Shown: positions 24,767 to 33,309, counted from the first letter of the stretch. The stretch: DNA of 64,000 nucleotides from Mucilaginibacter sp. PPCGB 2223 (GCF_001705515.1 NZ_MDJS01000003.1:682001-746000), one strand, 5' to 3'. A program made the numbers and translations. Notes: generated from the letters alone by a model not told the origin.

Positions 24767-25568
24767 GATATTTTACCTCAGTTAAATACAGCCCGCAGGC
24801 CGGTACCGATGTGCCTGCATTGGACCGATTTTTACTTTCAATAATTTCGCGCACATCTTCGGGTGTTATTTCGCCGTTGCCAACCATCATGAGTGTGCCT
24901 ACTATCGCCCGCACCATGTTGCGCAAAAAACGATCGGCCGAGATATGGAAGATCAGTTTACCATCCTGCTCCAGCCATTCGGCGCGGCTTATTTTGCAAT
25001 TGTTGGTTTTTACCTGCGTGTGCGATTTGCTAAAACAACTAAAATCGGTATATTCCATGATGATCTTCGCTGCCTGTTTCATCAAATCCACATCGGGTTT
25101 GTGACGAAGCATCCATGAAAAATTGTTCAAAAACGGATTTTTTTCGAAATGGATATGATATTCGTACGAACGTTGCGTTGCATCAAAACGGGCGTGCGCG
25201 TCGGGGTGAACGGGGACCAAACGTTTAGCCGCGATATCGTGTGGAAGCAGGGCGTTGATGCTGCGCAATTTTTGTCCATAGTCCATAGTCGCTAGTCCAT
25301 GGCTCTCTTCGTTGTTTTGTTTCTCTATGGCCCATGGTCTATGGTCTATGGTCTCTTCTTCTACATCAAAATGCGCAAACAACTGCCGGGCGTGCACGCC
25401 TGTATCGGTGCGGCCGGCGCCGGTGGTTTCGATCGGGGTGCGGAATACCGTGCTTAAAGCCTTATCCACCAACTCCTGTACCCCTACCGCGTTGGGCTGA
25501 CTTTGCCAGCCGTGGTAACGGGTACCATCATAAGCCAGCTCGATAAAATAACGTTGATTTTGAGGCAC
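24747..25568 (-). CDS. truA: tRNA pseudouridine(38-40) synthase TruA, with repeat-encoded insert
   Basis: 273 residues from GTG 25568 (read as MPQNQRYFIELAYDGTRYHG); a longer frame starts at 25607. The promoter box CAAAGTTA at 25572-25579 lies inside that longer version, supporting the GTG. GAGRTDTGVHARQLFAHFD contains the catalytic Asp. Next comes an insert of about 30 residues (EEETIDHRPWAIEKQNNEE then SHGLATMDYGQK) that normal TruA lacks; it is encoded by a CATAGTC/CTATGGT word repeat. The C-terminus is encoded by a G-rich repeat. It modifies uridines in the tRNA anticodon arm. Confidence 0.9.
   Translation of the reverse strand: MPQNQRYFIELAYDGTRYHGWQSQPNAVGVQELVDKALSTVFRTPIETTGAGRTDTGVHARQLFAHFDVEEETIDHRPWAIEKQNNEESHGLATMDYGQKLRSINALLPHDIAAKRLVPVHPDAHARFDATQRSYEYHIHFEKNPFLNNFSWMLRHKPDVDLMKQAAKIIMEYTDFSCFSKSHTQVKTNNCKISRAEWLEQDGKLIFHISADRFLRNMVRAIVGTLMMVGNGEITPEDVREIIESKNRSNAGTSVPACGLYLTEVKYPYPLTP
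25275..25356. repeat. Word-repeat pseudo-palindrome in frame inside truA
   Basis: The left arm 25275-25307 contains CCATAGTCCATAGTC and the right arm 25321-25356 contains CATGGTCTATGGTCTATGG; the arms are inverted copies of one word. The length keeps truA in frame. Confidence 0.75.
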
Positions 25569-25571
25569 GCG

Positions 25572-25579
25572 CAAAGTTA
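25572..25579 (-). promoter_or_regulatory. -7 box for truA
   Basis: Minus-strand TAACTTTG, its G three nt before GTG 25568, suggesting a leaderless start. Confidence 0.5.
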
Positions 25580-25609
25580 ACCAAAGCTGTAATAATTGCT
25601 TAAACAAAT

Positions 25610-25617
25610 TATCTTTG
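25610..25617 (+). promoter_or_regulatory. -7 box for the DUF4293 gene
   Basis: TATCTTTG, 21 bp before ATG 25639, divergent to the truA promoter. Confidence 0.55.
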
Positions 25618-25638
25618 CCCTATCAATATACAACAATC

Positions 25639-26106
25639 ATGATCCAAAGAATACAAAGCATATTTTTCCTGTTCGCCAGCCTGGCTTTACTGGCACTTTT
25701 CCTTTTCCCGCTGGTGCACGGCATTAACGTGGATGGCGTGGCCGAGAATATCAAGATAGACGGTGTTTACCAGATCATCAACGGGCAGCCGGCACGCACG
25801 GTATCTTTCCTGATGTTGACCATTATTACCGTAATACTGGCTATTGTACCGCTCGTTGCCATCTTTATGTACAGCAACCGCAGGCTGCAGCTGGCCCTGG
25901 CCTACAGCAGTATCCTGGCCATTATCGGCCTGAGCTTTTGGATGAGCCAAACCGTACAGGGCGTTTTACACGGCGCAACCCTGCGTACAGATAATTATGG
26001 TATCGGGATGTTGCTTTCATCAATCAGCATCGTTTTCCTGCTCGGCGCTGCGCGTAATATTAAAAAGGACGAGAAATTGGTGAAGAGCGCGGATAGGCTG
26101 AGGTAA
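25639..26106 (+). CDS. DUF4293 membrane protein
   Basis: 155 residues from ATG 25639 (MIQRIQSIFFLFASLALLALF), the standard opening of DUF4293, a Bacteroidota-specific family. Four hydrophobic segments are seen, at roughly 5-25, 55-75, 85-105 and 120-140. The function is unknown. It is divergent from truA, with overlapping promoter regions. Confidence 0.87.
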   Translation: MIQRIQSIFFLFASLALLALFLFPLVHGINVDGVAENIKIDGVYQIINGQPARTVSFLMLTIITVILAIVPLVAIFMYSNRRLQLALAYSSILAIIGLSFWMSQTVQGVLHGATLRTDNYGIGMLLSSISIVFLLGAARNIKKDEKLVKSADRLR

Positions 26107-26148
26107 GGTTAAAAGTTAAAATTCAAAAGTCAAAAAGCCTTTGAACAT

Positions 26149-26232
26149 CCCGCGTTAGCGATTGCAGCGGATACCGGCCTGTGGCTAAGGCCGGTGCAGT
26201 ATGAGCGTAAAGCGCGGGCCGCAGGCAACGCC
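26149..26232. repeat. Dispersed 84-nt fold-back repeat, copy 2
   Basis: Same element as 9969-10053, with GCGTTA at the left and AACGC at the right, inner arm GGCCTG opposite CGGGCC. It lies in the DUF4293/helicase intergenic region. Confidence 0.8.
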
Positions 26233-26254
26233 CTACATAGAATTAAGATTAACT

Positions 26255-26333
26255 GGAACAAAGAGTAAGGAACAAGGATAAAAGACCTTTTCTTGGTTAT
26301 TCTTCATCTTTGCTCTTTGTTCCTTGCTCCTTA
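26255..26333. repeat. Word-repeat pseudo-palindrome (GGAACAAAG family)
   Basis: The left arm (26255-26280) has GGAACAAAGAGTAAGGAACA and the right arm (26291-26333) has GCTCTTTGTTCCTTGCTCC, an inverse word copy. The 26107-26453 gap contains this, the 84-nt repeat and the helicase promoter, and no gene. Confidence 0.65.
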
Positions 26334-26401
26334 ATCCGCTATACCAAAATGCTTTTATTTCAATTAGTTACCGCACCGTTGCTTTTGCAATTAAATAAGC
26401 G

Positions 26402-26409
26402 TACCTTTG
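26402..26409 (+). promoter_or_regulatory. -7 box of the DEAD-box helicase promoter
   Basis: TACCTTTG with GTTGC about 20 nt upstream as -33; leader of about 40 nt to ATG 26454. Confidence 0.55.
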
Positions 26410-26453
26410 CGGCATATTTGGCAATGTAGCCAAGTACGTTTTTTAAAATATTC

Positions 26454-28307
26454 ATGAACCCATTTATTGAACTGGGAATCCGTCATGATATTGTTAATGC
26501 CATCGCTGAATTAGGATTCGAAAATCCTACGCCCATTCAGCAGCAAGCCATACCGGCTTTATTGTCAGGCAGCAACGATTTTGTCGGATTAGCCCAAACA
26601 GGGACCGGAAAGACCGCTGCCTTCGGATTGCCACTACTGGAACTGCTTGATTTCGAAGAAAATCATCCGCAAGCACTTATTCTGTGCCCTACCCGCGAGC
26701 TGTGTTTACAGATCGCCAACGACCTTAAAAATTACGCCAAAAATATGCCCAACGTACACGTTGTGGCCGTTTATGGCGGCGCCAGCATTTCTGATCAGTT
26801 ACGCCAGATCAAGCGCGGTGTGCAAATTGTTGTTGCTACACCCGGCCGTATGCTGGATATCATCAACCGCAAAGCCATCAACTTTAGCGAGGTGCAGTTT
26901 GTGGTGTTAGACGAAGCCGACGAAATGTTGAACATGGGCTTCCAGGAAGATATTGACAACATCCTGTCGACCACGCCCGAAGACAAAAAAACATGGCTCT
27001 TCTCGGCCACCATGCCGAGCGAGGTACGCCGCATCGCCAAAAAATACATGACCGACCCTTTTGAGTTGACCATGGGCGAAAAAAATACCGGCAACGTTAA
27101 CATCGAGCACGAATACTATATCGTTCGTGCCCGCGATAAATACGCTGCTTTTAAACGCATCGTCGATTTTAACCCGGAGATTTTTGGCATCGTGTTTTGC
27201 CGTACCAAGATCGAAACCCAGGAAATTGCCGAGGCTTTGATCAAAGACGGTTACAATGCCGACTCGCTGCACGGCGACCTGAGCCAGCAACAACGCGATA
27301 AGGTAATGAAACGTTACCGCGAACGTAGCCTGCAGCTGTTAATTGCTACCGACGTTGCCGCCCGCGGTATCGACGTGAACGATGTTACCCACGTCATCAA
27401 CTACTCGCTGCCCGACGAGATCGAGAACTACACCCACCGTAGCGGCCGTACGGCCCGTGCGGGTAAAACCGGTGTTTCGATAGCGATCATCAACTCTAAA
27501 GAGCTGGGCAAGATCCGCCAGATTGAGCGCGTGATCGGTAAAAAGTTTATAAAAGCTGAAATACCAACCGGTTTTGACGTTTGCGAAAAACAATTGTTCG
27601 CCATTGTACACAAAGTACACAACGTTACCGTGAACGAACAGCAGATTGAGCAATACCTGCCACGCATTTACGACGAGTTTAAGGAGCTGAGCAAGGAAGA
27701 AGTGATCAAACGTTTTGCCTCGATCGAGTTTAACAGCTTTTTAGAGTACTATAAGAACGCGCCCGACCTGAACGCGCCTGCCGACGACCGTTTTGCCCGC
27801 GAACGCGATGGCGAGCGCAGCGGCGATAAATATCCGCGCAGCGGCGGCCGTTCGGAGTATGCCCGCTTGTTTATCAACTTAGGCTCGGTTGACGACCTGA
27901 ACCGCGGCGACCTGCTCAACTACATTTGCAACACCGCCAAAATAAGCGGCCGTATTGTGGGTAAGATCGACGTAAAAGGCGTGTACTCGTTCTTCGAGGT
28001 ACCGCACGAGGACAGCGAAAAGGTGATGAAAGGCTTCGGCGGGGCTGAGTTTAACGGCCGCCCGGTACGTGTTGAAGTGGCCGGCGAAGGCACCAGCGAG
28101 CGCCGCGAAGGTGGCAACCGCGACTTTAAACGCCGCGACGGTGGGAGCTATGGCAGTGGTCGTCGCGAAGGCGGATACGGTGGTGGCAACCGCGAAGGTG
28201 GCTATAACCGCGATCGCCGTGATGGCGGTAACTCTGGCGGCGGCTTCCGCGACTTTAGCGGCAAACGCCGCGAGGACCGCAGCAGCGGTGGCCGCAGAAG
28301 ATTTTAA
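26454..28307 (+). CDS. DEAD-box RNA helicase
   Basis: 617 residues. The Q motif (GFENPTPIQQQAIP), Walker A AQTGTGKT, PTREL, the DEAD box in VLDEADEML, motif III SAT and motif VI HRSGRTARAG are all present. A DbpA-type RNA-binding domain follows at about 465-545, then a Gly/Arg-rich tail with repeated REGG and RRDGG for RNA contact. It unwinds RNA in ribosome assembly, mRNA turnover or cold adaptation, like DeaD/CsdA. A strong terminator follows. Confidence 0.95.
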   Translation: MNPFIELGIRHDIVNAIAELGFENPTPIQQQAIPALLSGSNDFVGLAQTGTGKTAAFGLPLLELLDFEENHPQALILCPTRELCLQIANDLKNYAKNMPNVHVVAVYGGASISDQLRQIKRGVQIVVATPGRMLDIINRKAINFSEVQFVVLDEADEMLNMGFQEDIDNILSTTPEDKKTWLFSATMPSEVRRIAKKYMTDPFELTMGEKNTGNVNIEHEYYIVRARDKYAAFKRIVDFNPEIFGIVFCRTKIETQEIAEALIKDGYNADSLHGDLSQQQRDKVMKRYRERSLQLLIATDVAARGIDVNDVTHVINYSLPDEIENYTHRSGRTARAGKTGVSIAIINSKELGKIRQIERVIGKKFIKAEIPTGFDVCEKQLFAIVHKVHNVTVNEQQIEQYLPRIYDEFKELSKEEVIKRFASIEFNSFLEYYKNAPDLNAPADDRFARERDGERSGDKYPRSGGRSEYARLFINLGSVDDLNRGDLLNYICNTAKISGRIVGKIDVKGVYSFFEVPHEDSEKVMKGFGGAEFNGRPVRVEVAGEGTSERREGGNRDFKRRDGGSYGSGRREGGYGGGNREGGYNRDRRDGGNSGGGFRDFSGKRREDRSSGGRRRF

Positions 28308-28334
28308 GTGTTAATATTTTAGTTTGATTGATAG

Positions 28335-28367
28335 AGCCCTGCGGAGAGATTCGCGGGGCTTTTTTTG
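28335..28367 (+). terminator. Terminator after the helicase gene
   Basis: AGCCCTGCG pairs with CGCGGGGCT and is followed by seven T. Confidence 0.85.
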
Positions 28368-28379
28368 TTATATTAGACT

Positions 28380-28862
28380 ATGAAACTTAAGCCGCTTTTC
28401 ATGATATTCATAATTGCAGCACTTATAACTGCCTGTGCAAATAGCCCATATGCTGATCGTTTAATATCTCAAAAACCTGAGTTAAAAGATGCCGACGGGC
28501 CTTACAAATTTGAACGGCAAACAATACGCGAATCGGAACTCCCCGATGTAGACACAAAAGATTCCTTTATATTTCTTAAGGCCGACGGGACATATCAGGT
28601 GAGTAAGGTGCCATACTGGGGCAGTTCGTCGGATCCGGACACAACCCCGGTATCTGCCACCGGCAAATGGGCCATCGACAGCGTAGGAACAGTGATAAAC
28701 TTTTGGGGGCACGAAAAAATGTATTGGGGAATAGTGCTAAAACCTATACCACGCGGCTTCCCGGATGATATCGGATTTATGGGTCGTGCCCCATCATACC
28801 AATTACTACTCAATTATGACGACCGTGACCTGGATGAGGTAATGATATTCACGAAAAAATGA
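28380..28862 (+). CDS. Hypothetical lipoprotein
   Basis: 160 residues. MKLKPLFMIFIIAALITAC is a lipoprotein signal with the lipobox LITAC. The mature part has FLKADGTYQVSKVPYWGSS and GKWAIDSVGTVINFWG, a beta-rich pattern like small lipocalin-type or DUF lipoproteins that report solute state. No family can be named. Its ATG is only 13 bp past the helicase terminator, so it needs its own promoter. Confidence 0.7.
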   Translation: MKLKPLFMIFIIAALITACANSPYADRLISQKPELKDADGPYKFERQTIRESELPDVDTKDSFIFLKADGTYQVSKVPYWGSSSDPDTTPVSATGKWAIDSVGTVINFWGHEKMYWGIVLKPIPRGFPDDIGFMGRAPSYQLLLNYDDRDLDEVMIFTKK

Positions 28863-28869
28863 ACACAAA

Positions 28870-28893
28870 AAATCCGGGCATGTGCCCGGATTT
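28870..28893. terminator. Bidirectional terminator between convergent genes
   Basis: AAATCCGGGCA and TGCCCGGATTT form a perfect 11-bp stem with a 2-nt centre, flanked by A- and T-rich bases. It serves the lipoprotein gene on + and the PL9-like gene on -. Confidence 0.75.
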
Positions 28894-28931
28894 CCAAACC
28901 AATTTCATTAGTTAATAGCTGTCGATCCTTT

Positions 28932-29831
28932 TTAATAAATCCTGGTAAATAAACCCGCGCCATTGCCGCTGCCGCCGCTGCCGGTCGTGGTGATATGGCC
29001 GGTATTGCCGTTACCGTCGTAACCCCAGGCCAGGTTGTTGGTGGCGGTACAATTGGTTACGGTATGCGGTACGCTCTGGCCCGCGCTGCCCAGTTTAAAA
29101 CCGTTGCCGTCGCCCGCGCTGCCAAAACCGTTATTGCTCGAGGTACAGTTGGTTATGGTTACAGTATAGGGCTGGCCGTACAGGTCCCACCCGTCGTCGC
29201 TGTTGTGGTGGGCGGTGCAATGGTCGAACCGGTTGTTTGCTCCGCCCGAAAGTTTGCAGGTAAAACCGTCGGCGTTTTCGCCGCCGGTTGAGGCATCGTA
29301 GTTTTCGCTCGAGGTACAATAGGTAATGTTATCGTCGTGGCCGCCATTGTATATCTGGATACCGGTATCGCCATTAGCGGTCGAGGTGATATTATAGGCA
29401 TAATTGTAACCACCGGTTTGGAAAACGATGCCGCAGCTCGGCGCATTTTTGATGGTGATGTTGGTGATGTTCCAGTAGCTGCCGTTAACCTTAACGCCCC
29501 AACTGCCCGACGGCATACCCGAGCAGTTAAGCGTGCCGCCGGTAAGGTTGATCTTGGAGCTTGACGTACCGCTGGCCAATAGCTGTAAGGTGCTTGTGAG
29601 GTTAATGGTACCACTAATGGTGATGATGTCGCCTGCTTTGGCATTGGCTACGGCAGTTTTTAATGCCGATTCTGTCGTAACCGTGATTGAGGTCATGGGC
29701 GAAAGCGCGAGCGGGTCGTGCTGATCGTTTACTACAGCATCAGGCGTTTGATTTGAGGCTGATGAGCCGCTTTCTTTTTTACATGCCGATACACTTACAG
29801 CAAGTAAAATTACTGTTAATAGTTTTCTCAT
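28932..29831 (-). CDS. PL9-like pectate lyase, lipoprotein
   Basis: 299 residues from ATG 29831; MRKLLTVILLAVSVSAC is a lipoprotein signal. It forms a right-handed parallel beta-helix by its repeating N/T/G rungs, with NRFDHCTAHHNSDDGWDLYG like the PL9 core, where Asp/Asn residues bind calcium and a Lys abstracts the C5 proton. It would cleave polygalacturonate, fitting the pectin/arabinan diet of the window. It is short for PL9 and ends at GLFTRIY, so function is inferred. A longer frame from 29873 is not favoured. Confidence 0.78.
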   Translation of the reverse strand: MRKLLTVILLAVSVSACKKESGSSASNQTPDAVVNDQHDPLALSPMTSITVTTESALKTAVANAKAGDIITISGTINLTSTLQLLASGTSSSKINLTGGTLNCSGMPSGSWGVKVNGSYWNITNITIKNAPSCGIVFQTGGYNYAYNITSTANGDTGIQIYNGGHDDNITYCTSSENYDASTGGENADGFTCKLSGGANNRFDHCTAHHNSDDGWDLYGQPYTVTITNCTSSNNGFGSAGDGNGFKLGSAGQSVPHTVTNCTATNNLAWGYDGNGNTGHITTTGSGGSGNGAGLFTRIY

Positions 29832-30150
29832 AAGATGTAGTTGTAAGGTTGAAATAAAATTGGTTCGGGACAATTTTAGCTAATAATTATTTGATTAAAA
29901 GCACATTTACTCATAAAAAAATATGCAATCGTTGCCGGGAACGTTGCCGGGCTATTTTATGATATTAAAAATATACACGTATCAATATTTCAATATCTTA
30001 TCAATTTAAATACACTAAGGTAAAAAATTATCGTGTATTGAAATAAAAAACAGGCCCTAACGAGCAAAAATGCAGATCAACACAAAGGAGTCATTACGTT
30101 CGGAAAAGCGAATCAAGACCGGCTAAAAAAATTCGGGAAAAAACCGGCAT
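29832..30150. other. Gene-free AT-rich interval
   Basis: No coding frame, RNA or clear repeat seen. AT-rich sequence upstream of the PL9-like gene probably holds its promoter. Confidence 0.5.
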
Positions 30151-30474
30151 TTACCGCGAGAACTCCATCAGCGAAGAGTCGGGGTACATGAGTTTCAGCT
30201 GGTGATCGTCGAGCTTAACCACCACAAACCTGCTGTAAGGCTGGTTGCCCTGAAAGGAAGTAAAAATGGTATCGTCTTTTATAAAATAGTCTTCGGGCAC
30301 GGGCGAATCATTGTTCATGGTGAATTGCTTGCCGGTGATCTTTAACACAGTTTCACCGTCCTTCGATTTCCATTCGCCCTTTAACATTTTGGCTTTAGCC
30401 GGTCCGCCGCACGAGGCCATCAGCAATACTACTGCAGTGGCTATATGGATCAATATCAGCGCTAAAGTTTTCAT
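30151..30474 (-). CDS. Small hypothetical lipoprotein
   Basis: 107 residues. The N-terminus MKTLALILIHIATAVVLLMASC is a lipoprotein signal. The mature part begins GGPAKAKMLKGEWKSKDGETV and ends KLMYPDSSLMEFSR, a beta-rich small fold like lipocalin-type lipoproteins. Function unknown. A hairpin (30488-30508) lies 14 bp upstream of its start. Confidence 0.65.
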   Translation of the reverse strand: MKTLALILIHIATAVVLLMASCGGPAKAKMLKGEWKSKDGETVLKITGKQFTMNNDSPVPEDYFIKDDTIFTSFQGNQPYSRFVVVKLDDHQLKLMYPDSSLMEFSR

Positions 30475-30487
30475 TGCGTAGTGTAGT

Positions 30488-30508
30488 AGCCCGGCCTTGT
30501 GCCGGGCT
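30488..30508. other. Hairpin with + strand T-run between minus-strand genes
   Basis: AGCCCGG and CCGGGCT form a stem with a 7-nt loop; TTTATTTTTTT follows on the + strand only, although both flanking genes are on the minus strand. It may be a terminator for an unseen + transcript or a 5' leader structure. Confidence 0.5.
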
Positions 30509-30528
30509 TTATTTTTTTGACTGTTATT

Positions 30529-30843
30529 TTATGACGTTGGTTTATTACGCAGGGCAGATTTTTTAATATATACCTTGCCGCCTTTGCTGTTCACATAATA
30601 GCAACGGTCGTGTTTGTTGATATAAATAGTTGCGCCGTTGGGGCCCTGTTTGCCCGAGTAAACCTTGTCGACCACTGCCGACTCGGCCTTTACCGCTGCT
30701 TTGGCAGTTGCATGCGCGGCCTTGGTTGTGCCTTTTTTTACTTTAGTTGAGAATTTGGAGGTGTCCTGCGGCACTGCGGCCAAAGCGCCTAAAGCAATAA
30801 GCGACAGGCCTGATATTAATGCACCTTTTACTATATTTTTCAT
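30529..30843 (-). CDS. Small exported protein with PBCV basic-adaptor-like motif
   Basis: 104 residues. The signal peptide is MKNIVKGALISGLSLIALGALA. The linker is Lys/Ala-rich (TKAAHATAKAAVKAE), and the C-terminus has GPNGATIYINKHDRCYYVN followed by GGKVYIKKS, resembling the PBCV-specific basic adaptor repeat (GPRGGxYYIN...KVYI). The function is unknown; such basic motifs may bind polyanions such as nucleic acid or glycans. Confidence 0.6.
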   Translation of the reverse strand: MKNIVKGALISGLSLIALGALAAVPQDTSKFSTKVKKGTTKAAHATAKAAVKAESAVVDKVYSGKQGPNGATIYINKHDRCYYVNSKGGKVYIKKSALRNKPTS

Positions 30844-30878
30844 AACCTTAACATTTAAGTTTTAGTATCCGGGCGATA

Positions 30879-31889
30879 CTAACTCAAATGTTCGGCCAAA
30901 TGCTGCATCTCGAGAACAGGAGGGTGTTTTTTGTATAAAATTGCATAAACTGCGCTGCAGATGGGCATATTTACCTTGTATATTTTATTAACCTGATGTA
31001 GGCAATTTACTGCATAATATCCTTCGGCAACCATGTTCATCTCCAGCTGCGCCGACCGTACGGTATAGCCCTTCCCAATCATATTGCCGAATGTGCGGTT
31101 ACGGCTGAACTGCGAATAAGCGGTTACGAGCAGATCGCCCAGGTAGGCCGACTCATTAATATCACGGTCGATCGGGTGCACTGCATCTACAAAGTTCTTG
31201 ATCTCGCGGATGGCGTTCGATATCAATACCGACTGGAAGTTATCACCATAGCCTACGCCATGGCAGATACCGCTGGCAATGGCATATACATTCTTCAAAA
31301 CGGCGGCATATTCGGTACCGTAAATATCGTCGGAAACGTTGGTTTTAATGTAGCGGGTTTGCAGCATGCCGGCAAAGCAGGCAGCCAGTTCGTTATCGCG
31401 GGAAGCTACCGTAAGATAGGATAGTTTTTCGAGCGCAACCTCCTCGGCGTGGCAGGGACCACTTAATACCACAATGTTCTCTAACGGCACATGGTACACC
31501 TGGTTCAAAAAATCGCCAATGATCATGTTCTCATCGGGCACGATACCTTTAATGGCCGATATAATCTTTTTTCCTTGCAGATCAGCAGGTGTGATATCCT
31601 GCAGTGCGTCCTTTAAAAAAGCAGCTGGTACGTTCAACAGGATAAGATCGGCTTTGGCTATGAGGCTTTTCAGATCGGTCGAGATATGCTGCGCGGGCAC
31701 TTTGATCTCGACGGAGCTCAAATAATGCGGATTGTGTTTGTATTTCTGCAGGTATTCAACCGCCTCGGCGTTGCGCATCCACCAGTATATTTCTTTTTCG
31801 ACCGGGTTATCGGTCAGCATTTTAATATTGGCCGTGGCCCAGCTTCCCCCGCCTACTACCGTGATCTTTTTTACGCCTTGAATATCCAT
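30879..31889 (-). CDS. gpsA: NAD(P)H-dependent glycerol-3-phosphate dehydrogenase
   Basis: 336 residues. VVGGGSWATANIKML is the Rossmann nucleotide-binding loop, LSGPCHAEEVA is the family motif after it, and the substrate lysine lies in the EYAAVLKNVYAIASG stretch. It makes sn-glycerol 3-phosphate from dihydroxyacetone phosphate for phospholipid synthesis. Confidence 0.95.
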   Translation of the reverse strand: MDIQGVKKITVVGGGSWATANIKMLTDNPVEKEIYWWMRNAEAVEYLQKYKHNPHYLSSVEIKVPAQHISTDLKSLIAKADLILLNVPAAFLKDALQDITPADLQGKKIISAIKGIVPDENMIIGDFLNQVYHVPLENIVVLSGPCHAEEVALEKLSYLTVASRDNELAACFAGMLQTRYIKTNVSDDIYGTEYAAVLKNVYAIASGICHGVGYGDNFQSVLISNAIREIKNFVDAVHPIDRDINESAYLGDLLVTAYSQFSRNRTFGNMIGKGYTVRSAQLEMNMVAEGYYAVNCLHQVNKIYKVNMPICSAVYAILYKKHPPVLEMQHLAEHLS

Positions 31890-31898
31890 GAAAATAAA

Positions 31899-31941
31899 TT
31901 GTCCTGCCTATAGCGCTTGGTTTACGCTACCGGCAGGACAA
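31899..31941 (-). terminator. Terminator after the efflux adaptor gene
   Basis: TTGTCCTGCC and GGCAGGACAA form a 10-bp stem, with an inner TAGCG/CGCTA pair; it lies just past the adaptor stop, before gpsA. Confidence 0.65.
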
Positions 31942-31968
31942 AATAAATAATTATTATGAAGATATCAG

Positions 31969-33309
31969 CTATTTCTTGCTGTCATCCGATGTAAACAGTT
32001 TCGATTTATCAACTTTTTCGACCAAATCCTTATCCTTCAGTGTTTTTGATATTGCCGAATACGGGCCCGAAACTACTTCCTCCCCCCCGTTCAAACCGGA
32101 CAATACCTGGATGTAAGTATCGTTTTGGATGCCGGTAGTAACCAGCACCTGTTTTACTTTGCCGCCCTGATACACAAAAACATACTCTTTCACCGCATCG
32201 TTGATCTTTGTTTTGGTATTGTCGTCGTCGGTTTTAGGCTTGGTGGCGTCGACCTTTTTATCCTCGCGGGTTGTTACCGATTGTATCGGCACCGACAGCG
32301 CTACGGTATGATTGGTCTGGATATCTGTTGTAGCAGATAACCCCGGTTTAAAAGGCGATGCATTCTTTGCATCCTTTTTCATCAGCAACGCATACGATTC
32401 GGGCAGTAAACGTACCTTCACAGTAAAGTTGGTCACCTGGTCGGCATTGGTACCCACTACGTTTGCCGAGCTGCCTATTTCGCGCACAACGCCCATAAAT
32501 TTTTTACCCAAAAAGGCATCTACCTGTATGTTGGCCGAGTCGCCTATAGCAACGCGGTTAATATCGTTCTCGTTCACATCCACGTTAACATCCAAAGTGC
32601 TCAGGTCACTGATGGTCATGATCTCGGTACCCACGTTTTGTACGGTACCTAAAACGCGCTCACCCTTCTCGACAGACAGTTTCGAAACCACACCATCAAC
32701 AGGCGAGTAGATATCGGTTTTAGCCAGGTTATCTGAAGCTTCCTTTACGGATGCCTGCGATTGTGCCAGGCCGTAATTTGAGCCCACCACATTTTGGTGC
32801 GCAGCCTCAAGCGCTGCTTTGCTCGACTGGTAATCGGCCACAGCGGCATCAAACTCTGCTGCCGAAAGCACTTTTTTATCATACAGTTCTTTGCTGCGTT
32901 TGTATTTGGCTTCGCTGTTGGCAAAGTTGGCTTTGGCCTGCTCGTACATTTGTGCGGCATTGCCTACGCTGGCTTTTTGGGTGTTGTAGGATGCTACGGC
33001 CCTGTCGTACCCCGATTTTAAAATATCAGGGCGTACGCGGCAAAGCAACTGGCCCTTTTTTACCACGTCGCCTTCTTTGATCGGCAGTTCAACAATCTCG
33101 CCCGATACTTCGGAGCTGATCTTTACTTCGATCTCGGGCTTGATCTTACCGCTGGCTGATACCGTTTCGACGATATTGCGTTTTTCGGCTTTTTCGACGG
33201 CGACCTGCGGCAGGGCGGGTTTGCCAATAATACCGGCAGATTTTAAAACGATCAGCAGGACAACGGCAACGCCCAGTACGATCAGGATTAATTTAGTAGT
33301 CTTTCCCAT
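31969..33309 (-). CDS. Efflux periplasmic adaptor (HlyD/MacA-like)
   Basis: 446 residues. An N-terminal membrane anchor (residues 5-25) is followed by barrel-sandwich lipoyl halves SGEIVELPIKEGDVVKKGQ and DIYSPVDGVVSKLSVEKGER, separated by a long alpha-helical hairpin (about 100-200), then beta-barrel and membrane-proximal parts. It bridges an inner-membrane pump with an outer-membrane TolC channel. The TolC gene lies 103 bp upstream in the same direction; the pump itself is not in the window. Confidence 0.92.
   Translation of the reverse strand: MGKTTKLILIVLGVAVVLLIVLKSAGIIGKPALPQVAVEKAEKRNIVETVSASGKIKPEIEVKISSEVSGEIVELPIKEGDVVKKGQLLCRVRPDILKSGYDRAVASYNTQKASVGNAAQMYEQAKANFANSEAKYKRSKELYDKKVLSAAEFDAAVADYQSSKAALEAAHQNVVGSNYGLAQSQASVKEASDNLAKTDIYSPVDGVVSKLSVEKGERVLGTVQNVGTEIMTISDLSTLDVNVDVNENDINRVAIGDSANIQVDAFLGKKFMGVVREIGSSANVVGTNADQVTNFTVKVRLLPESYALLMKKDAKNASPFKPGLSATTDIQTNHTVALSVPIQSVTTREDKKVDATKPKTDDDNTKTKINDAVKEYVFVYQGGKVKQVLVTTGIQNDTYIQVLSGLNGGEEVVSGPYSAISKTLKDKDLVEKVDKSKLFTSDDSKK

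Noticed and set aside
28367..28379. TGTTATATTAGAC near the lipoprotein start, similar to the AraR box
   Set aside because: The spacer is 3 nt instead of 2, and the neighbouring genes have no arabinose link; treated as chance.
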